Positions 31,923-40,534 are shown, numbered from the stretch's first letter. The stretch is DNA of 64,000 bases from Streptomyces flaveolus (GCF_014648815.1 NZ_BMRV01000009.1:1-64000), one strand, 5' to 3'. Notes: generated by a model not told the origin, from the sequence alone. Translations and numbers: made by a program.

Positions 31923-33050
31923 ATGGCAGGAACCGACCGCGAGAAGGCCCTGGACGCCGCGCTCGCACAGATTGAACGGCAATTCGGCAAGGGCGCGGTC
32001 ATGCGCATGGGCGAGCGGCCGAACGAGCCCATCGAGGTCATCCCGACCGGATCGACCGCGCTCGACGTGGCCCTCGGCGTCGGCGGCCTCCCCCGCGGCC
32101 GGGTCGTGGAGGTCTACGGCCCCGAGTCCTCGGGCAAGACGACCCTGACCCTGCACGCCGTGGCGAACGCGCAGAAGGCCGGCGGCCAGGTCGCGTTCGT
32201 GGACGCGGAGCACGCCCTCGACCCCGAGTACGCGAAGAAGCTCGGCGTCGACATCGACAACCTGATCCTCTCCCAGCCGGACAACGGCGAGCAGGCCCTG
32301 GAGATCGTGGACATGCTGGTCCGCTCCGGCGCCCTCGACCTCATCGTCATCGACTCCGTCGCCGCGCTCGTCCCGCGCGCGGAGATCGAGGGCGAGATGG
32401 GCGACAGCCACGTGGGTCTCCAGGCCCGGCTGATGAGCCAGGCGCTGCGGAAGATCACCAGCGCGCTCAACCAGTCCAAGACCACCGCGATCTTCATCAA
32501 CCAGCTCCGCGAGAAGATCGGTGTGATGTTCGGCTCCCCGGAGACCACGACCGGTGGCCGGGCGCTGAAGTTCTACGCCTCCGTGCGCATCGACATCCGC
32601 CGCATCGAGACGCTGAAGGACGGCACGGAGGCGGTCGGCAACCGCACCCGCTGCAAGGTCGTCAAGAACAAGGTCGCGCCGCCCTTCAAGCAGGCCGAGT
32701 TCGACATCCTCTACGGCCATGGCATCAGCCGCGAGGGCGGCCTGATCGACATGGGCGTGGAGCACGGCTTCGTCCGCAAGGCCGGCGCCTGGTACACGTA
32801 CGAGGGCGACCAGCTCGGCCAGGGCAAGGAGAACGCGCGCAACTTCCTGAAGGACAACCCCGACCTGGCCAACGAGATCGAGAAGAAGATCAAGGAGAAG
32901 CTGGGCGTCGGCGTGCGTCCCGAGGAGCCGGCCACCGAGCCGGGCACGGACGCCGCGGTCTCCGCCGCCCCGGCCGACGCCGCACCGGCGGTGCCCGCCC
33001 CCGCGACGGCCAAGGCCACCAAGTCCAAGGCCGCGGCAGCCAAGAGCTGA
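31923..33050 (+). CDS. recA: Recombinase RecA
   Basis: 375 aa, matching Streptomyces RecA length. Walker A GPESSGKT (66-73), Walker B LDLIVIDSVAALVPRAEIEGE, and the L2 region (FINQLREKIGVMFGSPETTTGGRALKFYAS) are complete. Catalyses strand exchange and triggers LexA self-cleavage. The C-terminus is an Ala/Pro/Lys-rich tail. The start at 31923 (MAGTDREKAL) fits the family; the frame is open 54 codons upstream, into the leader. recX follows 3 nt later. Confidence 0.98.
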   Translation: MAGTDREKALDAALAQIERQFGKGAVMRMGERPNEPIEVIPTGSTALDVALGVGGLPRGRVVEVYGPESSGKTTLTLHAVANAQKAGGQVAFVDAEHALDPEYAKKLGVDIDNLILSQPDNGEQALEIVDMLVRSGALDLIVIDSVAALVPRAEIEGEMGDSHVGLQARLMSQALRKITSALNQSKTTAIFINQLREKIGVMFGSPETTTGGRALKFYASVRIDIRRIETLKDGTEAVGNRTRCKVVKNKVAPPFKQAEFDILYGHGISREGGLIDMGVEHGFVRKAGAWYTYEGDQLGQGKENARNFLKDNPDLANEIEKKIKEKLGVGVRPEEPATEPGTDAAVSAAPADAAPAVPAPATAKATKSKAAAAKS

Positions 33051-33053
33051 CCC

Positions 33054-33962
33054 GTGACACGACGAACCGACTGGGCCGAGTACGCCTACCCGGACGCCGC
33101 CGCGCGGGAGCGTGAGCGGCGGAGACCGGGTGACGCGGGCCCCGCCCGGGCGGACGGCGACGGACACGGGGCGGACGACGACGCGTACGGAGCGGCGGCG
33201 GCTCCGTACGGGACGGACACACGCTTCGCCGTGGACGGCATGGACGGCATGGACGGCAGGGGCGGCCTTTCCGGGCCGCACGACACCGGCGAGCCGTACC
33301 GCGGTGACGGTTCACGCCGCGGCGACGGGGCACGTCGAGGCGGCGGCCGGGCTCGTGGGGCGGGCGGCTCCCGCGGGCGCCGTCGGCGCGAGGGCGAGGA
33401 GCCGTTCACCGAGGACGGAGGTGCCACTTCCTCGTCGAGGGCCGAGAAGGGGGAGCCTCCGCGGGACCCGGTGGAGCAGGCACGGGCGATCTGCCTGCGC
33501 CTGCTCACCGGGACCCCGCGCACCCGCAAGCAACTCGCCGACGCCCTGCGCAAACGGGAGATCCCGGACGAGGCCGCGGAGGAGGTGCTGTCCAGGTTCG
33601 AGGAGGTCGGCCTGATCAACGACAGCGCCTTCGCCGACGCCTGGGTGGAATCCCGGCATCACGGCCGCGGACTGGCCCGGCGCGCTCTCGCCCGGGAACT
33701 GCGGACCAAGGGCGTCGACTCCACCCTCATCGACGCGGCGGTCTCCCAGTTGGACTCCGAGCAGGAGGAGGAGACCGCACGGGACCTCGTCGCCCGCAAG
33801 CTGCGCGCCACCCGCGGCCTCGACCGCGACAAGAGACTGCGCCGCCTCGCCGGCATGCTGGCCCGCAAGGGCTACCCCGAGGGCATGGCCCTGCGGGTGG
33901 TCCGGCAGGCGCTGGAAGAGGAGGGCGAGGACACGGAGTTCCTCGGCGACGAGGGCTTCTGA
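33054..33962 (+). CDS. recX: Regulatory protein RecX with long N-terminal extension
   Basis: 302 aa. The C-terminal 165 residues are RecX three-helix repeats (PVEQARAICLRLLTGTPRTRKQLADALRKREI, FEEVGLINDSAFADAWVESR, GLARRALARELRTKGV). RecX caps and inhibits RecA filaments. The first 135 residues are a low-complexity Asp/Gly/Arg tract with a small MDG repeat, unlike the roughly 150-200 aa of most RecX proteins. GTG 33054 lies 3 nt after the recA stop, so the two are co-transcribed; a later start inside the tract is possible. Confidence 0.92.
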   Translation: MTRRTDWAEYAYPDAAARERERRRPGDAGPARADGDGHGADDDAYGAAAAPYGTDTRFAVDGMDGMDGRGGLSGPHDTGEPYRGDGSRRGDGARRGGGRARGAGGSRGRRRREGEEPFTEDGGATSSSRAEKGEPPRDPVEQARAICLRLLTGTPRTRKQLADALRKREIPDEAAEEVLSRFEEVGLINDSAFADAWVESRHHGRGLARRALARELRTKGVDSTLIDAAVSQLDSEQEEETARDLVARKLRATRGLDRDKRLRRLAGMLARKGYPEGMALRVVRQALEEEGEDTEFLGDEGF

Positions 33963-33968
33963 CCGGAC

Positions 33969-33999
33969 ACGACGCCGCCCGCGGGGGTGGGGGCGTCGT
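33969..33999. terminator. Hairpin between convergent recX and the rhodanese gene
   Basis: ACGACGCC (33969-33976) / GGCGTCGT (33992-33999), an 8-bp stem extended by GCCC/GGGT inside the loop. Confidence 0.6.
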
Positions 34000-34059
34000 C
34001 CGGGGCAACGCGGACACGGCACCGCTGTACCGCCCCTCCGGCCTCTGACTCCGGACGGG

Positions 34060-34452
34060 CTACGGCACGGCCACCGGCAGTCCCGCCGTCCGCCACGCCT
34101 GGAAGCCGCCGACCAGGTCGGTGGCTCGGTGCAGGCCCAGGCGGTGCAGGGACTCCGCGGCAAGGCTGGAGGCGTAGCCCTCGTTGCACACCACCACGAC
34201 ACGCAGATCGTGGCCCGTGGCCTCGGGAACGCGGTGGCTCCCCTGCGGGTCCAGGCGCCACTCGAGTTCGTTGCGCTCGATCACCAGGGCGCCCGGGATC
34301 AGACCGTCCGCGTCCCGCAGGGCGGCGTACCGGATGTCGACCAGCAAGGCCTCACCGGCCTCGGCAGCGTCGTACGCCGCGCGCGGCTCGATGCGCGTGT
34401 AGCCCTGGCGCACCCGTTCCAGCACCGTGTCGATTCCGATCGGCTCGCTCAC
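34060..34452 (-). CDS. Rhodanese-like sulfurtransferase
   Basis: 130 aa single-domain rhodanese (VLERVRQGYTRIEPRAAYDA, LLVDIRYAALRDADGLIPGALVI, DLRVVVVCNEGYASSLAAESL, DLVGGFQAWRTAGLP). The active-site Cys is in VVCNEGYASS. Probably moves sulfane sulfur arising from cysteine breakdown. GTG 34452 overlaps the stop of the cysteine dioxygenase gene (GTGA), so the pair is coupled. Confidence 0.9.
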   Translation of the reverse strand: MSEPIGIDTVLERVRQGYTRIEPRAAYDAAEAGEALLVDIRYAALRDADGLIPGALVIERNELEWRLDPQGSHRVPEATGHDLRVVVVCNEGYASSLAAESLHRLGLHRATDLVGGFQAWRTAGLPVAVP

Positions 34453-34994
34453 TGCCAGTCCTCCGGGCGCTCGACCTCCTCCAGGCGCAGGACCTGGCCG
34501 CTGCGACTGTAGCGACGGATCCGCGGCAGGGGCGGGTAGTAGGCGTGGACGGAGATCGCGTGTCGGTCGGGAGACTCGTTGAGCACCTCGTGGACGTGAT
34601 GCTGCCCGAAGGCGCGCCCCTTCCCGGCGGGCAGACGACGCTCCCGGTCCACACCGTCGGTGAGTTCCAGCGTCTTCCAGCCGTCGGTGGGCAGCCGGGC
34701 GGCGAGCGCGTTCTCCTTGAGCTCGCCGGCCGCGGTCACGAAGGCGCCCACCGATTCGGCGTGGTCGTGCCAGCCGGTGCCCGTGCCGGGCGGCCAGCCG
34801 ATCAGCCAGGCCTCGCTCCCGCCGGGCCCCTCCAGCCGCACCCAGGTACGGCCCTCGGGGTCGAGGGGAAGCGATGCGATCAGTGCGGCGTCGTCGGCGA
34901 TGCGCTGGACGAAGTCGAGGAGGTCGGCCTGAGTCGGCGCGGGCGCGCTCGTGGCCGTCGAGGAGGGGGTGGGGGCAGGGGAGGACACAGACAC
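34449..34994 (-). CDS. Cysteine dioxygenase-family protein
   Basis: 181 aa cupin of the bacterial CDO type I family: it oxidises L-cysteine to cysteine sulfinate with non-haem Fe(II). The iron ligands fit GWHDHAESVGAF (two His) and GQHHVHEVLN (third His); ISVHAYYPPLPRIRRY contains the conserved Tyr. GTG 34994 has AGGA 8 nt upstream. Reading further up only adds Arg/Ser/Pro-rich sequence that overlaps the leader peptide in another frame. First gene of the operon with the rhodanese; a Cys-containing leader peptide sits 77 nt upstream. Confidence 0.9.
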   Translation of the reverse strand: MSVSSPAPTPSSTATSAPAPTQADLLDFVQRIADDAALIASLPLDPEGRTWVRLEGPGGSEAWLIGWPPGTGTGWHDHAESVGAFVTAAGELKENALAARLPTDGWKTLELTDGVDRERRLPAGKGRAFGQHHVHEVLNESPDRHAISVHAYYPPLPRIRRYSRSGQVLRLEEVERPEDWQ

Positions 34995-35071
34995 GGGTAC
35001 CGTCCTGGAAGTTCGCGAGGAGGCGCGCGGCGGCACGGCGAAGCGGGGCGCGCGAAGGGAGGGAGGCGAAG

Positions 35072-35158
35072 TCAGCAGGACGGACGACACACGCAGCCCG
35101 CATAGCGGACGAGGTCCATATGGACCCTCCGCCACAGGCGCACGTCGGTGTCGGTCAC
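35072..35158 (-). CDS. Cys-containing leader peptide (attenuator) upstream of cysteine dioxygenase
   Basis: 28 aa from GTG 35158: it contains LWRRVHMDLVRYAG and ends CVCRPSC, with three Cys in the last seven residues. It matches the Streptomyces 'putative leader peptide' pattern (R-x-H-V/M-D-L-x-R ... C-x-P) seen upstream of sulfur and cysteine genes. A textbook promoter lies 7 nt before the GTG, so the message is leaderless. Ribosome pausing at the Cys codons when charged tRNA-Cys is scarce could control the downstream genes, as shown for Cys-rich short ORFs in mycobacteria. It ends 77 nt before the dioxygenase start, and no classical terminator/antiterminator pair is obvious there. Confidence 0.8.
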   Translation of the reverse strand: MTDTDVRLWRRVHMDLVRYAGCVCRPSC

Positions 35159-35165
35159 GTTCCGG

Positions 35166-35194
35166 AGTAGACCATGAGGGCGGGGGCCGGTCAA
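35166..35194 (-). promoter_or_regulatory. Promoter of leader peptide-cysteine dioxygenase-rhodanese operon
   Basis: On the minus strand: TTGACC (35194-35189), a 17-nt spacer and TCTACT (35171-35166), then 7 nt to GTG 35158. Near-consensus spacing for the vegetative sigma factor; transcription should begin at the GTG. Confidence 0.8.
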
Positions 35195-35297
35195 CTCACC
35201 GTCACCATGCGGACGGCGGACAGCGGCCGACGATCGCGGAACCGCCCACCGAACCACCGCCCGCTCCGGCCGAGGGCGATCCCCACCGGGCGGCCGT

Positions 35298-36929
35298 TCA
35301 ACGGGCCCCGGCAGCAGCTCCGGCCCCGGCTTCCGCCCCGGCTCCCGCCTCCGCGGCCGCCTTCCTCGCCCCGCCCAGCGCCGCCTCCGCCGCCGTGTAC
35401 AGGTCGGCCGGGCGCACCCCGTTCAGCGCCGTGACCAGATCGCCGTCGGGGCGGACCAGCAGCACCGTGTGTGCCGCGGCCCCCGGGTAACTCTCGGCGA
35501 CCAGCAGCTCGGCATGGTGCGGCAGCGCCGTCACCGCCGCCGCCAGCCGCGGCATGACGCCGGCGGTCACCCAGTGCTTGCGGTCCCACACACCCGTGCC
35601 CGGCGCGATCAGCACCACCAGCAGCGCACCGCGCCCCAGCCGGTCCCGCAGCCGCACGAACGTGCCGTCCTCCGCCGTGACCCGCACGTCGGTGACAGGA
35701 GTTCCCGGCGCCGTACCGACGGCCACCTCGCCGTCGAGGGGCGCGGGCATGAGCGGCGAATCGACGTACGCCCCCGGCGCCCCCAGGGCCCCACGCCCCA
35801 GGTGACCGTCGGCGAGCAGCGCGTCGTGACCGCGGGCCGAGCCGGGGACGTAGGACCGCAGGCCCCCGCCGCCGCGCAGCAGCGGCAGTACCTGGTCGGC
35901 GGCGCGCAACCGCCCCGCGACGGCCGTGCGCCGCTCCTTCTGGTAGCTGTCGAGCAGCGCCTCGTGGGGCCCGTGGTGCCAGGCCAGGGCGAGTTTCCAG
36001 GCCAGGTTGTCGGCGTCCCGCAGCCCTTCGTCGAGACCCTGCGTGCCCAGCGCGCCGAGCAGATGCGCCGCGTCCCCGGCGAGGAACACGCGGCCCACCC
36101 GCCAGCGACGGGCCAGCCGGTGGTGGACCGTGTGGACGCCGGTGTCGAGCAGTTCGTACGACGGAGTGGCCCCGGCCCGCCAGCCCGTGAGGGTCTCCCG
36201 GACCCGGTTCACCAGCAGCTCGGGCGTGACCAGGTCCTTGCCGGGCGGCAGCAGCCAGTCCAGGCGCCACACGCCGTCCGGCAGGGGACGGCCGACGATC
36301 TCGCCGCCCGACGGGCCGGTCGTCCGCCAGGGCGGCGCCCGGTGGAGCAGTGCCTCGTCGGTCCAGGGGAGTTCGGTGCGCAGGGCGGCGACGGCGTATC
36401 GTTCCACCGCCGTACGGCCGGGAAAGCGGATGTCCTGGAGCTTGCGCACGGTCGAGCGGGGACCGTCGCAGCCGACCAGGTAACTGCCGCGCCACCAGGT
36501 GCCCTTGGGGCCGCGGGTGTGGGCGGTGACGCCGGACGTCTCCTGTTCGACGCCGTCCAGCCGGCTGTCCACCGCGACCTTCACGAGGGGCTCGTGGGCC
36601 AGGGCGGTGCGCAGAGCACCGGTGAGCACGTGCTGGGCGATGTGCAGCGGCGCCGGGTCGGCGTCGTCGAACGCGACCTCGCGCGTCACCTGCTTGCGCC
36701 GCATCGACCGCCATCCGGCCCAAGGGAAACCCGCCTCGTCCAGGGAGGTGCCGGTCAGTCTCTCGACGAGGGCGACGACGTCCTCGCGCAGGACGACGGT
36801 GCGCGCGGGGCGCGGCTCGTCCTTGCCCGGGCCCTCGTCGAGGACGACACAGGGCACTTCCTGACGGGCCAGCGCCAGGGCGAGCGCGAGCCCGACGGGC
36901 CCCGCTCCGGCGATGATCACCGGGTCCAC
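35298..36929 (-). CDS. FAD-dependent aromatic monooxygenase (PheA/TfdB-type)
   Basis: 543 aa. FAD fold GAGPVGLALALALARQ with the acidic end VVLDEGPGKDEPRPAR near the N-terminus, the DG motif YLVGCDGPRSTVR, and the GD motif RVFLAGDAAHLLGALGTQGLDEGLRDADNLAWKLA. A C-terminal thioredoxin-like domain follows (from TPVTDVRVTAEDGTFVRLRDRLG). The last 20 residues are an Ala-Gly-Glu repeat. The family hydroxylates phenols or polyketide aromatics with NAD(P)H and O2; the substrate is unknown. GTG 36929 with GGGGG 8 nt upstream is chosen because VDPVIIAGAGP starts the fold. Confidence 0.88.
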   Translation of the reverse strand: MDPVIIAGAGPVGLALALALARQEVPCVVLDEGPGKDEPRPARTVVLREDVVALVERLTGTSLDEAGFPWAGWRSMRRKQVTREVAFDDADPAPLHIAQHVLTGALRTALAHEPLVKVAVDSRLDGVEQETSGVTAHTRGPKGTWWRGSYLVGCDGPRSTVRKLQDIRFPGRTAVERYAVAALRTELPWTDEALLHRAPPWRTTGPSGGEIVGRPLPDGVWRLDWLLPPGKDLVTPELLVNRVRETLTGWRAGATPSYELLDTGVHTVHHRLARRWRVGRVFLAGDAAHLLGALGTQGLDEGLRDADNLAWKLALAWHHGPHEALLDSYQKERRTAVAGRLRAADQVLPLLRGGGGLRSYVPGSARGHDALLADGHLGRGALGAPGAYVDSPLMPAPLDGEVAVGTAPGTPVTDVRVTAEDGTFVRLRDRLGRGALLVVLIAPGTGVWDRKHWVTAGVMPRLAAAVTALPHHAELLVAESYPGAAAHTVLLVRPDGDLVTALNGVRPADLYTAAEAALGGARKAAAEAGAGAEAGAGAAAGAR

Positions 36930-37045
36930 GGTGCGATGCCCCCTGCCTGTGACGGCGTCCCGGGGGACGTAGGTGAACAGGAAGTTGGAGCAGGGTGCAC
37001 GGTCACAGAACGTATGCAACCTATTGCCGCTGCTTGCGTCAAGCG

Positions 37046-37079
37046 ACGGAGGCAGTGGCGATCATGCCACTGCCTCCGT
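37046..37079. terminator. Terminator of the gluABCD operon
   Basis: A perfect 14-bp stem ACGGAGGCAGTGGC (37046-37059) / GCCACTGCCTCCGT (37066-37079) with loop GATCAT, 25 nt after the gluD stop. It also insulates the monooxygenase gene. Confidence 0.88.
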
Positions 37080-37104
37080 GATGGTCGCACACTTTGACTG
37101 AGCG

Positions 37105-38010
37105 TCAGGTCTTGGCCACGCCGATTCCCGTGCCGGCCGCCGGCGGTCCGGGCGTACCGGCGTCGTCCACCTTGAGCACCGCACCGGTCGACTTCTTGGC
37201 CCGCCGCAGTCGCCGCTCCAGCCAGCTCGCGAACGTGGTGAGGGCGAAGTTGAGCGCGATGTAGATGAGGGCCACCACGGTGAAGCTGGCGATGGTGTTG
37301 GCGCCGTAGTAGGCGCTCATCGTGTTGGCGGAGGAGAGCAGCTCGGGGAAGGTGAGCACCGCGCCGCCGAGGGCGGTGTCCTTCACGATCACGACCAGCT
37401 GGCTGACGATGGCCGGCAGCATCGCGGTGACCGCCTGCGGCAGGAGGACCAGCCGCATCACCTGACCCTTGCGCAGACCGATCGCCATGGCGCCCTCGGC
37501 CTGGCCCTTGGGCAGGGCCAGGATGCCGGAGCGGACGATCTCGGCGAGGACCGAGGCGTTGTACAGCACGAGACCCGTGACGACCGCGTACAGCGGACGG
37601 TCGTCCGAGCTGACGTTGGTGTACTCGGCGAACAGGGCCAGACCGAAGATCATCAGGACCAGCACGGGGATGGACCGGAAGAACTCCACGATGATCGCGG
37701 CCGGAACGCGGACCCAGACGTGGTCCGACAGACGGGCGATGCCCAGGACCGCACCGAGCGGCAGCGCGATGACCACTGCGAGCGCGGCGGCCTTCAGCGT
37801 GTTCTCCAGACCGGGCCAGATGTACGTGGACCAGGCCTCGGAACCGGAGAAGAACGGCTTCCACTTCGCCCACTCGAGCTGGTCCTTGTCGGCGAGCGTG
37901 CTGAACACCCACCAGAGCAGCGCCGCAAGGACGACGACGAAGACGACGTTGAACAGGATGTTGCGACGCTTGGCGCGGGGGCCCTGGGCGTCGTAGAGAA
38001 CGGAGCTCAT
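37105..38010 (-). CDS. gluD: Glutamate ABC transporter permease GluD
   Basis: 301 aa, polar amino acid permease (HisM type). About five or six helices, with the EAA loop EIVRSGILALPKGQAEGAMAIGLRKGQVMRLVLLPQA. A hydrophilic tail of about 35 residues follows. ATG 38010 overlaps the gluC stop (ATGA). Last gene of the operon. Confidence 0.94.
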   Translation of the reverse strand: MSSVLYDAQGPRAKRRNILFNVVFVVVLAALLWWVFSTLADKDQLEWAKWKPFFSGSEAWSTYIWPGLENTLKAAALAVVIALPLGAVLGIARLSDHVWVRVPAAIIVEFFRSIPVLVLMIFGLALFAEYTNVSSDDRPLYAVVTGLVLYNASVLAEIVRSGILALPKGQAEGAMAIGLRKGQVMRLVLLPQAVTAMLPAIVSQLVVIVKDTALGGAVLTFPELLSSANTMSAYYGANTIASFTVVALIYIALNFALTTFASWLERRLRRAKKSTGAVLKVDDAGTPGPPAAGTGIGVAKT

Positions 38011-38672
38011 CGCTTCACCGCCACCTTCTTGCCGACCCAGCCCAGGATCAGGCCGGTCGGCAGCGTCAGAATCACGAACCCGACGGCGATGACCGCGGAG
38101 ATCAGCAGCAGCTGCGCCTCGTTCTCGATCATCTCCTTCATCAGCAACGCCGCCTCGGCGACACCGATGGCGGCGGCCACCGTGGTGTTCTTGATGAGGG
38201 CGATCAGTACGTTCGCCAGCGGGACGACGGACGAGCGGAACGCCTGCGGCAGCACGACGAGCCGGAGCACCTGGCCGAAGCTGAGTCCGATCGCCCGGGC
38301 CGCCTCCGCCTGACCGACCGGCACCGTGTTGATGCCGGAGCGCAGCGCCTCGCACACGAAGGAAGAAGTGTAGAGGATCAGGCCGAGGACAGCGAGCCGG
38401 AAGTTGATCGTATCGATGTCGTCGGAGCCGAGGCTGATGCCCAGGGTCTGGTTCAGGCCCAGCGACGCGAACAGGATGATCACGGTCAGCGGGATGTTCC
38501 GCACGATGTTCACGTACGCGGTCCCGAAGCCGCGCATCAGCGGCACCGGGCTCACCCGCATGGCGGCCAGCAAGGTGCCCCAGATCAGGGAGCCGACGGC
38601 CGAGAGCGCAGCGAGCTGCACCGTCGTCCAGAAGGCTCCCAGCAGGTCGTAATCCTCAAGAAAGTCGAACAC
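38007..38672 (-). CDS. gluC: Glutamate ABC transporter permease GluC
   Basis: 221 aa HisM-type permease; EAA loop CEALRSGINTVPVGQAEAARAIGLSFGQVLRLVVLPQA. It pairs with GluD in the membrane. GTG 38672 has GGGAG only 3 nt upstream, but the start (MFDFLEDYDLLGAFW) matches the family. An 84-nt gap with a strong hairpin separates it from gluB. Confidence 0.94.
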   Translation of the reverse strand: MFDFLEDYDLLGAFWTTVQLAALSAVGSLIWGTLLAAMRVSPVPLMRGFGTAYVNIVRNIPLTVIILFASLGLNQTLGISLGSDDIDTINFRLAVLGLILYTSSFVCEALRSGINTVPVGQAEAARAIGLSFGQVLRLVVLPQAFRSSVVPLANVLIALIKNTTVAAAIGVAEAALLMKEMIENEAQLLLISAVIAVGFVILTLPTGLILGWVGKKVAVKR

Positions 38673-38709
38673 GATCTCCCGCGCTTTCGCGTGTAGGGAA
38701 GCCCGCCCC

Positions 38710-38741
38710 GGTGCGCCGCCCCTTCCGGAGGGCGGCGCACC
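38710..38741 (-). other. Intercistronic hairpin between gluB and gluC
   Basis: A perfect 12-bp stem GGTGCGCCGCCC (38710-38721) / GGGCGGCGCACC (38730-38741). It lies right after the gluB stop. It probably stabilises the gluA-gluB message or partly ends transcription, giving more binding protein than permease. Confidence 0.75.
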
Positions 38742-38756
38742 CTGTCAGGCGCTGCC

Positions 38757-39593
38757 TCAGCTCTTGACGTCGCCGATCTTCGGCGCGGGCTCGTTCTTGT
38801 AGTTGGCCGGACCGAGGTTCGCGTCCACGGCCTTCTGCCACGAGCCGTCGGCGACCATGGCCTCCAGCGCGTCGTTGATCTTCGCCTTGAGGTCGCTGCC
38901 CTTCTTGACGCCGATGCCGTAGTTCTCGTTGGTCATCTTGAAGCCGCCGAGCTTGAACTTGCCCTTGAACTGCGACTGCGAGGCGTAACCGGCGAGGATC
39001 GAGTCGTCCGTGGTCAGTGCGTCCAGGGCTCCGGTCTGCAGACCGTTCAGGCAGGCGGAGTACGTCGGGAGGTTCTGCAGCTGGGCCTTGGGAGCCAGCT
39101 TGTCCTTGACGTTCTGGGCCGAGGTCGAGCCGGTGACCGAGCAGAGCTTCGCGTCGTTCAGGTCCTCCGGCGCCTTGATCTTGTCGTCGTCGGCGCGGAG
39201 CAGCACGTCCTGGTGGGCGAGCAGGTACGGGCCGGCGAAGTCGACCTTGTCCTCACGCTTGGGCGTGATCGAGTAGGTGGCGGCGATGAAGTCGACGTCA
39301 CCGCGCTGCAGCATGGTCTCGCGGTCGGCGCTCTTCGACTCCTTCCACTCGATCTGGTCCTCGGTGTAGCCGAGCTTCTTCGCGACGTACGTGGCGACGT
39401 CGACGTCGAAGCCGGAGTAGCCGTCAGGCGTCTTCTGGCCGAGGCCCGGCTGGTCGAACTTGATGCCGATGGTGATCTTCTTGCCACCACCGGAACCGCT
39501 GTCGCCGCTGTCGTCGTCGCCACCGCACGCGGTGGCGGTCAGGGCGAGGGCGAGGACGGTGGCCGAGGCGGCGGTGACCTTGAGGAGCTTCAT
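38757..39593 (-). CDS. gluB: Glutamate-binding lipoprotein GluB
   Basis: 278 aa. A lipoprotein signal (KLLKVTAASATVLALALTATAC) puts the lipobox Cys at about residue 23, then an Asp/Gly/Ser linker and an SBP_bac_3 fold (TIGIKFDQPGLGQKTPDGYSGFDVDVATYVA, FIAATYSITPKREDKVDFAGPY). It delivers glutamate to GluC/GluD. ATG 39593 has AAGGA 8 nt upstream; ATG 39602, three codons earlier, overlaps that ribosome site and is less likely. Confidence 0.94.
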   Translation of the reverse strand: MKLLKVTAASATVLALALTATACGGDDDSGDSGSGGGKKITIGIKFDQPGLGQKTPDGYSGFDVDVATYVAKKLGYTEDQIEWKESKSADRETMLQRGDVDFIAATYSITPKREDKVDFAGPYLLAHQDVLLRADDDKIKAPEDLNDAKLCSVTGSTSAQNVKDKLAPKAQLQNLPTYSACLNGLQTGALDALTTDDSILAGYASQSQFKGKFKLGGFKMTNENYGIGVKKGSDLKAKINDALEAMVADGSWQKAVDANLGPANYKNEPAPKIGDVKS

Positions 39594-39690
39594 GGTGAAC
39601 ATCCTTTGACTGTGATCAGACGATCAGATGCGAGAGGCGCCCGGCCGGCTGGAGCCCGAGCGGCGACGCGGACGTCGGAGCCGTACTGCG

Positions 39691-40467
39691 TCAGTGGTGG
39701 AGGATCTTCGACAGGAAGTCCTTGGCACGGTCGCTGCGCGGATTGCTGAAGAACTGGTCCGGCGCGGCCTCTTCGACGATGCGGCCGTCCGCCATGAACA
39801 CCACGCGGTTGGCGGCGGACCGGGCGAACCCCATCTCGTGGGTGACCACGATCATGGTCATGCCGTCCTGGGCGAGCTGCCGCATGACCTCCAGGACCTC
39901 GTTGATCATCTCGGGGTCGAGAGCCGACGTCGGCTCGTCGAAGAGCATGACCTTCGGGTCCATGGCCAGCGCACGCGCGATAGCGACACGCTGCTGCTGA
40001 CCACCGGAGAGCTGGGCCGGGTACTTGTCCGCCTGGGCGCCCACGCCGACCCGGTCGAGCAGGGCCCGGGCCTTCTCCTCGGCCTTCTTGGCGTCGACCT
40101 TGCGGACCTTGACCTGGCCCAGGGTGACGTTCTCGAGCACGGTCTTGTGCGCGAACAGGTTGAAGGACTGGAAGACCATGCCGACGTCGGCGCGCAGCCG
40201 GGCCAGTTCACGGCCTTCGGCGGGAAGCGGCTTGCCGTCGATCGCGATCGTGCCGGAGTCGATGGTCTCCAGGCGGTTGATGGTGCGGCACAGGGTGGAC
40301 TTACCGGACCCGGAGGGCCCGATGACCACGACGACCTCGCCGCGGGTGATCGTCAGGTCGATGTCCTGGAGCACGTGCAACGCGCCGAAGTGCTTGTTGA
40401 CATTCCTCAGCACGACCAGTTCGCCGGTCGCGGCCACGTCTTCCTTGGCCACCGATACTTCGGTCAT
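39691..40467 (-). CDS. gluA: Glutamate ABC transporter ATPase GluA
   Basis: 258 aa. Walker A GPSGSGKST, Q-loop VFQSFNLF, signature LSGGQQQR, Walker B KVMLFDEPTSALDP, switch VVTHEMGFARS. First gene of gluABCD, divergent from gluR across 325 nt. In S. coelicolor the operon is activated by GluR in response to glutamate. Confidence 0.95.
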   Translation of the reverse strand: MTEVSVAKEDVAATGELVVLRNVNKHFGALHVLQDIDLTITRGEVVVVIGPSGSGKSTLCRTINRLETIDSGTIAIDGKPLPAEGRELARLRADVGMVFQSFNLFAHKTVLENVTLGQVKVRKVDAKKAEEKARALLDRVGVGAQADKYPAQLSGGQQQRVAIARALAMDPKVMLFDEPTSALDPEMINEVLEVMRQLAQDGMTMIVVTHEMGFARSAANRVVFMADGRIVEEAAPDQFFSNPRSDRAKDFLSKILHH

Positions 40468-40534
40468 CGCTTTCGGGCTCCGTCCTCCTCGGTTTCGGAG
40501 GACAGTAGTAACGCCTGACGACCTGCGTCTCTAC

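Noticed and set aside
35072..35257. 61-codon extended version of the leader peptide frame
   Set aside because: Upstream codons overlap the promoter (-35/-10) of the leader itself; transcription starting at the GTG cannot include them.
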